The notes beneath the pieces were generated by a model, which saw only the letters and a list, made by a program, of their open reading frames with translations, had not been told where the DNA came from and searched no databases. This document shows, piece after piece, positions 1-6,270 of a stretch of 6,945 nt of DNA. A program made the translations under genes and the position numbers. The DNA lies in NCBI GenBank assembly GCA_017305815.1, contig JAFKJZ010000293.1, positions 1-6,945 of the forward strand, read 5' to 3'. Positions within the stretch are counted from its first letter, which is position 1. Each line of letters opens with the position of its first letter. The stretch comes from Hyphomicrobiales bacterium. GTDB lineage: Bacteria; Pseudomonadota; Alphaproteobacteria; Rhizobiales; Kaistiaceae.

Positions 1-193
1 CCGACACCGCCTTGGCGGCATGCGGATTGTTGCGGACGAACTCCGGCACCTGGCTGTCGGGCGCATAGCGCAGGAACTCGATATGCTCGGGATGATGACG
101 CGGATTGGTCACCCAGAGCCTGCTCTGCTCGACCCAGTTCTCGTTGGGCTGCGGCTCGGTCGTGGTGATCCCGACATGATCGAATTCGAACAT
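1..193 (-). CDS. VOC (glyoxalase/dioxygenase-fold) family protein, N-terminal part only
   Basis: The last visible gene of the leftward operon; its 3' end lies outside the window, leaving 64 codons. It begins MFEFDHVGITTTEPQPNENW, where a first beta strand (FEFDHVGI) carrying the usual early metal-ligand His of the vicinal-oxygen-chelate fold can be seen. A segment around residues 22-50 (RLWVTNPRHHPEHIEFLRY, then a PDS turn) matches my memory of small VOC proteins near sugar or amino-acid catabolic genes. The ATG at 193 is preceded by a strong GGGGGAAG Shine-Dalgarno sequence. The gene starts 58 bases after the stop of the substrate-binding protein and shares its direction, so co-transcription is likely, with a hairpin in between. 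The substrate cannot be told from this fragment. Family assignment is by recognition, not search. Confidence 0.72.
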   Translation of the reverse strand, partial: MFEFDHVGITTTEPQPNENWVEQSRLWVTNPRHHPEHIEFLRYAPDSQVPEFVRNNPHAAKAVS

Positions 194-215
194 CTGCTTC
201 CCCCCGGAAAGAAGA

Positions 216-244
216 GGGGCGACGGCAAACCCTGCCGACGCCCC
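216..244 (-). terminator. Intergenic hairpin between substrate-binding protein and VOC gene
   Basis: In the transcript direction the arms are GGGGCGTCGGCA and TGCCGTCGCCCC. They form a 12-bp stem with one T-T mismatch around a 5-base loop. A pyrimidine-rich tract (TCTTCTTTCC) follows rather than a clean T run, so this may be a leaky terminator or an mRNA 3'-end stabiliser rather than a full stop. Such hairpins often follow substrate-binding-protein genes and keep their message abundant relative to the rest of the operon. The structure is seen directly; the role is inference. Confidence 0.6.
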
Positions 245-251
245 GCTTTAT

Positions 252-1379
252 TCAGAGAACCGCTTCGATCGCGGCGACGTCGACGGCCTTGTAGGCGTCC
301 GAAAGCTGAAACGCCTCGGCGTCGGCCTTTACCTTGGCGTGGTCGAAATCGTTTGCCGCGGCGATGAACTGGTTGGTCGTTACGTCGGCAGCCTTGAACA
401 CCTGCGACACCTGGCCGATCGCGGCGATCGCGTCGAAATAGCCCTGCCAGCTGTCCTCGATGTGGAAGCCCCACGCCTTGCGCTCGTCCCAGCGCGCATG
501 CATCAGCGCCGTCTGCTGCATCAGCGATTCCGTCGCCACCGTCGGATCCATCTGGCTCGCCAGGCCGGGGAACTGCTCCATCGTGATCTGGGTCGCGGCG
601 CGCGGATTGATCCAGCCGAACTCCATGCCCATGGCCCAGCCGCGGAGATACTTCTCATAGGCCGCGACCTTGGCCGCGTCGGCGAGATCGGACTTGCGGA
701 TGACGTAGGAATTGGCCGGGAACTTCGAGACGTTCTTGCCGAGCAGGTAGTCGAAATCGAGCCCCTGCCCGCGCCACTGCGCCCGCAGGCCTTCCCACGA
801 CAGCGCCGCATCGGCCTGGCCCTGCGCCAGCGCCTGGCCCCAGGCGCTGACCTCGACATACTTGACCTTGCTGGTATCGACGCCGGCCGCCGCCAGCATC
901 GGATTGGTGATCGCCTGCCAGCCGGAGGAGCCAAGCGCGATCGTCTTGCCTTCGAGGCCCTTCAGGTCCGCCGGGGCCTTGCCCTTCGGGAAAGCGAAGT
1001 TGAACACGTCGCCCGCCATGACGTGATAGGCGGAGACGAGGTCCATGCCCTGCTCGAGGCCGAGCGAGAGGATGCCGGGCGAGGGATAGCCGAAATCGGA
1101 CTGTTTCTGGTCGACGAGCTTGACCGTCGCCGTGCCATCCTGCGGACCAGCCTCGATCACCGTGTTCAGATCGCCGAAATAGCCGTATTTCTTGGCGACC
1201 CAGTAGGCGAAATCGTCGAGAACCTCGAGCGTGCCGCGCGGCGACACCCAGCGCACGGTGATTTCATCGGCCTCGGCCGAGCCGGTGCCGCCAAGGCCGA
1301 TGGCCGAGATGGTCACGCCTGCCGCCGTCACCTGAAGCAGCCGGCGACGATTGATCATCATGTTCGATATGTCCGTCAT
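252..1379 (-). CDS. ABC transporter substrate-binding protein, NMT1/SsuA/TauA-like, Tat-exported
   Basis: A 375-residue periplasmic solute-binding protein. The N-terminus has a twin-arginine signal: NRRRLLQ at residues 10-16, a hydrophobic Ala/Gly/Ile stretch to about residue 30, and a likely cleavage site after AEA at residue 37. The mature protein starts ITVRWVSPRGTLEV and has the two-lobed layout of the NMT1/THI5-like family, with lobe one about residues 40-135. A typical hinge segment, ADLKGLEGKTIALGSSG, lies at about 137-153. The start is the ATG at 1379, preceded by GAGGGAA at good spacing. The open frame continues far upstream through the permease, but that extension is an out-of-frame shadow. 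It lies 35 bases after the permease stop, as expected in an operon. Family members bind sulfonates, nitrate, taurine, thiamine precursors and other small organics, so the ligand is unknown. The neighbouring D-aminoacylase hints at an N-acyl amino acid, as inference only. Confidence 0.92.
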   Translation of the reverse strand: MTDISNMMINRRRLLQVTAAGVTISAIGLGGTGSAEADEITVRWVSPRGTLEVLDDFAYWVAKKYGYFGDLNTVIEAGPQDGTATVKLVDQKQSDFGYPSPGILSLGLEQGMDLVSAYHVMAGDVFNFAFPKGKAPADLKGLEGKTIALGSSGWQAITNPMLAAAGVDTSKVKYVEVSAWGQALAQGQADAALSWEGLRAQWRGQGLDFDYLLGKNVSKFPANSYVIRKSDLADAAKVAAYEKYLRGWAMGMEFGWINPRAATQITMEQFPGLASQMDPTVATESLMQQTALMHARWDERKAWGFHIEDSWQGYFDAIAAIGQVSQVFKAADVTTNQFIAAANDFDHAKVKADAEAFQLSDAYKAVDVAAIEAVL

Positions 1380-1414
1380 AGCAGTTCCCTCGTTTCTGTC
1401 AGGCAACGGCCGGC

Positions 1415-2266
1415 TCAGGCTTCCCAATTGGCCCACTTTTTTCCGACCCAGAAAAAGAAGACGTAGATCGAGATGCCGATGATCGCGAGCAACGTGATGA
1501 CCGCGAAGAATTGCGGCATCCGGATCATCGACGAATAGTAGTTGAGGCGGTTGCCGAGCCCCTCGGCGCCGCCGACCATCTCGGCGCCGACCGTGGTCAA
1601 CAGGCCGAAGATGGAGCCGACCATCAGGCCGACGATGATCATCGGCATCGCCATCGGAATGCGGATCTTGGTGAAGATCTGCAGCGTGGAGGCGCCAAAG
1701 GAGCGGGCGAGCGCGATCTTGGCGAGATCGACGCGTCGGAAGCCTGTCGCGGAATTGATCATCACCATCGGTCCGGAGGCGAGCGCCACCGCGATGATGC
1801 GCGGCTCCCAGCCAAAGCCGAAGCGCAGCACCAGAAGGGGCACGAGCGCCAGCATCGGCGTCGTCACCAGCAGCAGGATGTAGGGGGTGACAATCTTCTC
1901 GGCGAAGGGGAACTGTGTGATTACTGCCGCGAGCACGAAGCCGATCGAGGCGCCGATGGCGAAGCCGATCAGCAGCTCGCAGATCGTCACGACGAGATGC
2001 GGCCAGATGAACTTCCATTCGGTGATCAGCGCCATGCCGATCTGGCTCGGCTTGGGCATGATGTATTGCGGCACCTGGAAGATGCCGAGCAAAATCTCGG
2101 TGCCGCCGATGATGACCACGGCGACCAGGATGATGATGAGGGTCTCGAAGGCGCTGCGGCCGCCGCCCGACGTCAATGACGACAGGCCTCCGGAAAGGCT
2201 GGCGCCGCCTGAAGCGCCAGGCTTGGCGCCGAAAGTCGGAATCTGGTCGCGAAGTTGGCTGTCCAC
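1415..2266 (-). CDS. ABC transporter permease, SsuC/TauC (BPD_transp_1) family
   Basis: Inner-membrane permease of about 283 residues. A Gly/Ser-rich cytoplasmic tail of about 38 residues precedes the first membrane segment (TLIIILVAVVIIGGTEIL). About five more hydrophobic spans follow, near residues 91-118, 124-148, 157-172, 207-226 and 253-274. Between the fourth and fifth lies the EAA-type loop ARSFGASTLQIFTKIRIPMA (residues 187-206), which docks on the ATPase; its central Gly and the IRIP end are intact. Two in-frame GTG codons could start the gene, at 2272 and 2266. I prefer 2266 because AAGGA sits 8 bases before it but only 2 bases before the other. It starts 31 bases after the ATPase stop, and the substrate-binding protein follows 35 bases later. 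One permease gene implies a homodimer. Confidence 0.93.
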   Translation of the reverse strand: MDSQLRDQIPTFGAKPGASGGASLSGGLSSLTSGGGRSAFETLIIILVAVVIIGGTEILLGIFQVPQYIMPKPSQIGMALITEWKFIWPHLVVTICELLIGFAIGASIGFVLAAVITQFPFAEKIVTPYILLLVTTPMLALVPLLVLRFGFGWEPRIIAVALASGPMVMINSATGFRRVDLAKIALARSFGASTLQIFTKIRIPMAMPMIIVGLMVGSIFGLLTTVGAEMVGGAEGLGNRLNYYSSMIRMPQFFAVITLLAIIGISIYVFFFWVGKKWANWEA

Positions 2267-2297
2267 TTGCACTATCCTTGAACTCTGACTGCGACCG

Positions 2298-3164
2298 TCA
2301 GGCTTTGCGGTGGTCGATCATCGCCTTGATCGCGTTGACGCGTTCGATGAACTCAGGCGTCGACTGCACGTCGACGCCGCGCGGACGCGGGAGGTCGACA
2401 TCCACGATCTCCTGGATCCGGCCCGGTCGCGCCGACATCACGACGATGCGGTCTGCCAGGAACAGCGCCTCGACGATGGAGTGCGTGATGAAGATGATCG
2501 TCTTCTTCGTCTCCATCCAGATTTCCTGGATGAGCAGGTTCATCTCGTCGCGCGTGAAGGCGTCGAGCGCGCCGAAGGGCTCATCCATCAGCAGCACGGA
2601 GGGATCGACCGCCAGGCTGCGCACGATCGAGGCGCGCTGCTGCATACCGCCGGAGAGCTCGCGCGGCATCTTCGTCTCGAAGCCCTTGAGGCCGACGCGC
2701 TCAAGCAGAGCCTTGATGCGCGCCTTGTCCGGCGGGATCCGCTTCAGCTCGAAAGGCAGCTCGATGTTCTTTTCGAGATTGCGCCAGGGCAGCAGGTTCG
2801 CCTCCTGGAAGATCATCGCGATCTCGGGATGGGGCTTCAGGATCGGCTCCTGGCCAAGACGGATCCGGCCGCCGCTCAGTCCGTGCAGGCCAGCCATCGA
2901 CCACAGCAGGGTCGACTTGCCGCAGCCGGACGGACCTAGGATGCAGAGGAACTCGCCTTCCTTCACTTCGAGCGAAACGTTGTCGAGCGCGTGTACGATA
3001 CCGCTGCGCGCCTGATAGAACTTGCTCGCCCCCTCCACGACCATCTTGGTCCTGGCAGTGACGTTCGCCCGTGACGAACCAAGAGCTCCGATAGCGTTCA
3101 CGCTAGGCCCCTCCACATTCCCTGAATCCGTCGGCGGCCTTTTGCGGCTCGATCCGTCGGGCAT
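2298..3164 (-). CDS. ABC transporter ATP-binding protein, SsuB/TauB/NrtD-like
   Basis: First gene of the leftward operon, 288 residues. All nucleotide-binding motifs are present and intact: Walker A GPSGCGKST (77-85), Q-loop Gln120 in MIFQEANLLPW, signature LSGGMQ (170-175), Walker B VLLMDEP (190-196), D-loop GALD (198-201) and H-loop His228 in FITHS. The MIFQE..LLPW context and the DAFTR segment after the D-loop are typical of the nitrate/sulfonate/taurine class. The first 40 residues are Ser/Pro-rich and unlike the core domain, which begins at about MVVEGASKFY. The ATG at 3164 has GGGG nearby as ribosome site, but a start at Met41 is possible. The C-terminus ends soon after the ATPase domain, so there is no added regulatory domain. 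It energises import with the permease at 1415-2266. Confidence 0.94.
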   Translation of the reverse strand: MPDGSSRKRPPTDSGNVEGPSVNAIGALGSSRANVTARTKMVVEGASKFYQARSGIVHALDNVSLEVKEGEFLCILGPSGCGKSTLLWSMAGLHGLSGGRIRLGQEPILKPHPEIAMIFQEANLLPWRNLEKNIELPFELKRIPPDKARIKALLERVGLKGFETKMPRELSGGMQQRASIVRSLAVDPSVLLMDEPFGALDAFTRDEMNLLIQEIWMETKKTIIFITHSIVEALFLADRIVVMSARPGRIQEIVDVDLPRPRGVDVQSTPEFIERVNAIKAMIDHRKA

Positions 3165-3339
3165 GTTCCCCGGCCACTCTTGCTGAGCAGCTCGTTCATG
3201 AAATCATGTTACAGAACTCCGGACACTGCAAGCACTAAAGCGCGGGCATCAAAAATGCATCCAAACCGACCAATACCCGCAAATTTCAGCCATTATGAAG
3301 GGTGTTCTGGTCGCCATTCCACAATCTGGCACGCAAGCT

Positions 3340-3353
3340 CTCCGAATTCGGAG
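3340..3353. promoter_or_regulatory. Perfect 14-bp palindrome, candidate operator
   Basis: CTCCGAATTCGGAG reads the same on both strands with no mismatch. It lies near the middle of the divergent region, 14 bases upstream of the weak rightward -35 candidate and about 175 bases from the ATPase start. RpiR-family regulators bind as dimers or tetramers to inverted repeats next to their own gene, so this is the best operator candidate here. The symmetry is seen; the binding is inferred. Confidence 0.45.
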
Positions 3354-3451
3354 CAACGCCGATCCGCTTGCCGATTGCCAAAAATCGTGTAATTCACTTT
3401 CGCAACTGGCACGCTGGCGCGGGGCCACGACGCCTCCGCCGCACGGGTTTC

Positions 3452-3460
3452 GAGGAGAGG
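3452..3460 (+). promoter_or_regulatory. Ribosome binding site of the RpiR-family gene
   Basis: GAGGAGAGG lies just before the ATG at 3465, with the AGGAG core 7 bases upstream. This strong site fixes the start of the regulator gene and shows that translation initiation was intact even though the gene is broken downstream. Confidence 0.7.
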
Positions 3461-3464
3461 CCGC

Positions 3465-4382
3465 ATGGTCAAACGCAGCAGCCCGATGACGACGGCGGCT
3501 GTCGACATCGTTTCGCGCATCGAGCGCGTCGAAGGCGAGCTCTCGCCCGCGGAGCGCCGGGTCGCAGAAGTGGTTCGGCAGGATTTCGAGGCCGCGACGC
3601 GCTTCACCATCGCCGACCTGGCCGCCAGGGCCGGCGTCAGCCAGCCGACCGTGACGCGGTTCTGCCGCTCTGTCGGCTGCGCGTCATTCAACGAATTCAA
3701 GCTCGGCCTGGCGACGACGCTGACGGTGGCGGCGGTCTATCTGCGCTCCGATCGCGTCTTCAGCGACGACGTCGGCCAGCTGGCCCAGACCATCATGATG
3801 CGCGCGGCGACCACGGTACGCGAGACGCTGGATCAGCTCGACACAGCCGCCGTCGGCGCCGCGATCGCGGCCTTCGCCAAGGCACGCCGCATCGACATCT
3901 ATGGCCAGGGCGGCGGCTCCGCGGCCATGGCAGAGGATGCGAAGCTGCGCCTGTTCCGGCTCGGAATCCCCGTCTCCGCCTATGCCGACAGCCACTAGTT
4001 GCGCATGTCGGCAGCGACCCTGCAGCCCGGCGAGAACAGCGGCCGCTCGCGCGCCGTCGTCGAGGCGGTCGAGATCGCCGCCTCGTTCGGCGCGACGACA
4101 GTGGCGCTGACGCGGCCCGACACGCCGCTCGCGGCCGCCGCCTCGGTCGTCATCCCGATCACCATCGCGGAGGACGAGAACGTCCTGCTGCCGACACCAT
4201 CGCGCTATGCGCACATGGCCGTCATCGACACGATCGCGGCAGGTGTCGCCGTGAAGCTCGGCGGCAAGGGGCGCGAGGCGCTCCGCCGCGTCCGCTACAC
4301 GGTGGCGAGCATCGGCATCGCCATCCCTACCCCCTCGACCGATCCGACCCCTTTGGCATCGGCCAGCAAACCGCGTGAATAG
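3465..4382 (+). pseudogene. MurR/RpiR-family transcriptional regulator (HTH + SIS), interrupted
   Basis: The frame encodes an RpiR-type regulator across about 305 codons, the normal family length. Residues 1-90 form the N-terminal helix-turn-helix domain, with the recognition region around FTIADLAARAGVSQPTVTRF (47-66). The sugar-isomerase (SIS) domain starts near residue 126 (IDIYGQGGGSAAMAEDAKLR). After AYADSH (177) the frame meets TAG at 3996-3998, then resumes without a shift as LRMSAATLQPGE and NSGRSRAVVEAVEIA through KPRE to a stop at 4382. The family normally has a strand of the kind VVVAIS between the PGD/PGE turn and the NSGRS loop. Here about six residues are missing in frame, at about 4032-4037. 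Two defects so close together, both in the ligand-binding domain, argue for a decayed gene. A 177-residue product keeping DNA binding may still be made. A one-base CAG-to-TAG change, or a sequencing error for the stop, is possible. Confidence 0.85.
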
Positions 4383-4385
4383 GCC

Positions 4386-5849
4386 ATGACGACGCGCCCC
4401 GCACACGATCTCGTTCTGCGCAACGCCCGGATCTATGACGGCAAGGGCGGCGCGCCCTACCCCGGCGAACTGGCGATCACCGGCGACCGGATCTCCGCCG
4501 TGGGGCCGGCAGGGACCATCCCGCCGGGAACCGGTGAACGCGAGGAGGATCTTGGCGGTCTGGCGCTGGCGCCGGGCTTCATCGACGCCCATACGCACGA
4601 CGACCGCATCGTCCTCGACGCGCCGGAAATGCTCCCCAAGATCAGCCAGGGCGTGACGTCGGTGGTGGTTGGAAATTGCGGCATCTCGCTTGCCCCCGTC
4701 ACCTTCACGGACAACCCGCCGCCACCCATGAACCTGCTCGGCGACGCCCGGGCCTATGCCTTTGCGAGCTTCGCCGACTACGCCGCGGCGATCGCCCGAG
4801 TGGTGCCCGCCGTCAATGTCGCGGCGCTGATCGGCCATTCGGCGCTGCGCCTCGCGACCATGGGCGACATCACGCGCAAGGCCTCGCCGAACGAGATCGA
4901 GGCGATGCAGGCGCATGCCGACGAGGCCATGGCGAACGGCGCGATCGGCCTCTCGACCGGCCTGTTCTATCCCACCAATGCCGCCGCCGACATCGACGAG
5001 GTGACCCGGATCGCCGGCCGCTTCGCCGAGCATGGCGGCGTCTACGCCACCCACATGCGCGACGAGTTCGAGCACGTTCTGGACAGCATCGACGAGACCG
5101 TGACGACGGCGACCGCCGCCGGCATTCCGCTGGTGATCTCACATCACAAATGCGCCGGCGTATCGAACTGGGGCCGCACGCTGCAGACGCTGCCGAAGAT
5201 CGAGGCCGCCGCCTCGCGCCATCCGGTCAATGTCGACGTCTACCCCTATGCCGCCGGCTCGACCAATCTGCGCGCCGACCTGGTCACCGACACCTATCGC
5301 ATCATGATCGCCTGGTCGCGGCCCCACCCGGAGATGCAAGCGCGCGACCTGATCGACATCGCCGCCGAATGGGGCGTCGACATCCACGAAGCCGCGCGAC
5401 GGTTGCAGCCGGCCGGCGCGATCTATTTCCAGATGGACGAGGCGGACGTGCGGCGGGTGATGAGCTCGCGGCTGGCCATGATCGGCTCGGACGGCCTGCC
5501 GCATGACCATCACCCGCATCCGCGCCTCTGGGGGACGTTTCCACGCGTCATCGGTCATTACGCCCGCGACGAGAAGCTGTTTCCGATCGAAACCGCCATC
5601 CACAAGATGACCAGCCTGCCTGCCCGCGTCTTCCGGCTGGCCGGTCGCGGCAGCCTCGCCGCCGGCGCCTTCGCGGATCTGGTGGTGTTCGATCCGGAGA
5701 CGATCCTCGACCAGGCGACCTATGACCAGCCGCTCCGCCGCTCAATCGGCATCGGCCGGGTTTATGTGAACGGCAAGCTGTCCTTCACCGCCGAAGGCGG
5801 GGTAGTCGGCCGCGCGGGCCGCCTGATCGGCGGGCGCAACGACGGCTGA
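4386..5849 (+). CDS. D-aminoacylase / N-acyl-D-amino-acid deacylase (amidohydrolase family)
   Basis: A 487-residue, full-length zinc amidohydrolase that removes the acyl group from N-acyl-D-amino acids. The small beta domain is formed by residues 1-60 plus the C-terminal part (ADLVVFDPETI, then VYVNGKL near 459-465). The catalytic barrel carries every metal or catalytic position known from Alcaligenes D-aminoacylase, shifted by two to three residues: His69 and His71 in DAHTHDD, bridging Cys98 in GNCGIS, His223 in THMRDE, His253 in ISHHK, and Asp369 in GSDGLPHD. The bridging Cys, rather than a carboxylated Lys, marks this subfamily. No signal peptide is seen, so it should be cytoplasmic. It begins only 3 bases after the stop of the broken regulator and has no convincing Shine-Dalgarno of its own, which suggests translational coupling. 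Exact side-chain preference (neutral, Asp or Glu type) is not decided by the sequence alone. Confidence 0.93.
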   Translation: MTTRPAHDLVLRNARIYDGKGGAPYPGELAITGDRISAVGPAGTIPPGTGEREEDLGGLALAPGFIDAHTHDDRIVLDAPEMLPKISQGVTSVVVGNCGISLAPVTFTDNPPPPMNLLGDARAYAFASFADYAAAIARVVPAVNVAALIGHSALRLATMGDITRKASPNEIEAMQAHADEAMANGAIGLSTGLFYPTNAAADIDEVTRIAGRFAEHGGVYATHMRDEFEHVLDSIDETVTTATAAGIPLVISHHKCAGVSNWGRTLQTLPKIEAAASRHPVNVDVYPYAAGSTNLRADLVTDTYRIMIAWSRPHPEMQARDLIDIAAEWGVDIHEAARRLQPAGAIYFQMDEADVRRVMSSRLAMIGSDGLPHDHHPHPRLWGTFPRVIGHYARDEKLFPIETAIHKMTSLPARVFRLAGRGSLAAGAFADLVVFDPETILDQATYDQPLRRSIGIGRVYVNGKLSFTAEGGVVGRAGRLIGGRNDG

Positions 5850-6004
5850 CATCTGGACGCTCGGGATGGCCGCGTCGACCCGCGCCGGAGCGATCTCATA
5901 CGTCAGAGACATATCAAGGATCGAGGCATCCCCGCAACGCAGAGGCGACGCTGCTGGCGGCACATCGTCGCTCGCTGTCGGATCCGGTGCTGCTTTTGAA
6001 ATTA
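5850..6004. other. Noncoding stretch downstream of the D-aminoacylase
   Basis: I see no gene and no clear terminator here. A weak 6-bp stem (GCGACG near 5944 and CGTCGC near 5966) with a 15-base loop and no T run is the only structure. Open frames crossing into the tRNA fragment give peptides of a kind familiar as artefacts translated from tRNA genes, and they are not credited. Confidence 0.5.
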
Positions 6005-6061
6005 TGGTCGGAACGGCAGGATTTGAACCTGCGACCCCTTGTCCCCCAGACAAGTGCGCTA
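6005..6061 (-). tRNA. Truncated tRNA-Pro(GGG), 3' fragment; probable att site
   Basis: Read on the minus strand, this is a tRNA-Pro missing its 5' end. What remains is the 3' side of the D arm (AGCGC), an anticodon stem CTTGT/ACAAG around loop CTGGGGG giving anticodon GGG, a variable loop, a perfect T arm GCAGG-TTCAAAT-CCTGC, the 3' acceptor strand CGTTCCG, discriminator A and an encoded CCA. The matching 5' acceptor strand CGGAACG and the D loop are absent beyond 6061, where the sequence becomes unrelated and A+T-rich. It cannot make a working tRNA. A 3' fragment with an abrupt upstream break is what integration of an element into a tRNA gene leaves at the far junction. Gene identity is near certain; the attachment-site reading is inference. 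Confidence 0.85.
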
Positions 6062-6062
6062 G

Positions 6063-6076
6063 GTGGAAATTTCTAC
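6063..6076. repeat. Near-perfect palindrome next to the tRNA break
   Basis: GTGGAAATTTCTAC has a perfect 8-bp centre, GAAATTTC, flanked by GT and AC, with one mismatched pair between. It begins one base inside the point where tRNA similarity ends, so it could be part of an integrase core-binding region. The position is suggestive only. Confidence 0.35.
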
Positions 6077-6099
6077 GAAGCACGAGCCTTTTGGTCAAC

Positions 6100-6184
6100 T
6101 TTGGGAGCAAACATATCTGGAACACCCTGTGAACAAATGCGGATTTGCTCCCAAATCGCTCCCAAGCCCCTTGGCGATGGGAGC
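6100..6184. repeat. Cluster of GGGAGC/GCTCCC repeats inside the putative element end
   Basis: TTTGGGAGCAAA at 6100-6111 recurs in perfect inverted form as TTTGCTCCCAAA at 6144-6155, with 32 bases between. Shorter copies follow: GCTCCCAA at 6158-6165 and GGGAGC at 6179-6184, the latter again inverted. Four copies in 85 bases, beginning about 40 bases from the tRNA break, resemble arm-type binding sites of a tyrosine integrase or its excision factor. The 12-bp pair could instead form a stem-loop. No T run follows it, so a terminator is unlikely. Confidence 0.55.
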
Positions 6185-6270
6185 ATGTGCTGGCCCGCCA
6201 GTGATCCGATCGCCCCGGAGTTGCGCCACAGCGGCTTGACGCCGTCGGCCAGCCCTGTTGAGAACAAGCA

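Larger units (their letters stand above)
3165..3464. promoter_or_regulatory. Divergent intergenic control region
   Basis: About 300 bases without a credible gene separate the leftward transport operon from the rightward regulator and D-aminoacylase. It is clearly richer in A+T than the genes beside it. It must hold the promoters of both units. Visible elements are a perfect 14-bp palindrome (3340-3353), a CATGA-AA-TCATG inverted repeat (3197-3208), two copies of CTGGCACGC 80 bases apart (3326-3334 and 3406-3414), and a weak rightward promoter candidate, TTGCCG (3368-3373), 16 bases, TAATTC (3390-3395). Leftward promoter boxes are not convincing. Confidence 0.7.

Noticed and set aside
339..1466. 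A 375-codon plus-strand frame opposite the substrate-binding protein.
   Set aside because: It is a mirror of the real gene with no recognisable domain and with shadow-like composition.
1380..2018. In-frame extension of the substrate-binding protein frame upstream of 1379, on the minus strand.
   Set aside because: It overlaps the well-supported permease in another frame, encodes Arg/His/Asp-rich nonsense, and the Tat signal with its own ribosome site fixes the start at 1379.
3326..3414. TGGCACG words as sigma-54 -24 elements.
   Set aside because: Neither copy has a TTGC-type -12 element at the required spacing.
3996..3998. TAG as a recoded (for example pyrrolysine) or programmed readthrough codon.
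   Set aside because: The second lesion a few codons later, the missing SIS segment, and the lack of any readthrough context or pyrrolysine-type gene family favour ordinary decay.
3684..5075. A 463-codon open frame on the minus strand, antisense to the regulator and D-aminoacylase.
   Set aside because: Its composition (Arg, Gly, Asp, His-rich, no motif) is typical of high-GC antisense shadows, and it covers two recognisable genes.
6140..6190. GCTCCC/GGGAGC pairs as a Rho-independent terminator.
   Set aside because: No T run follows the stems on either strand, and no gene with a nearby stop would use it.
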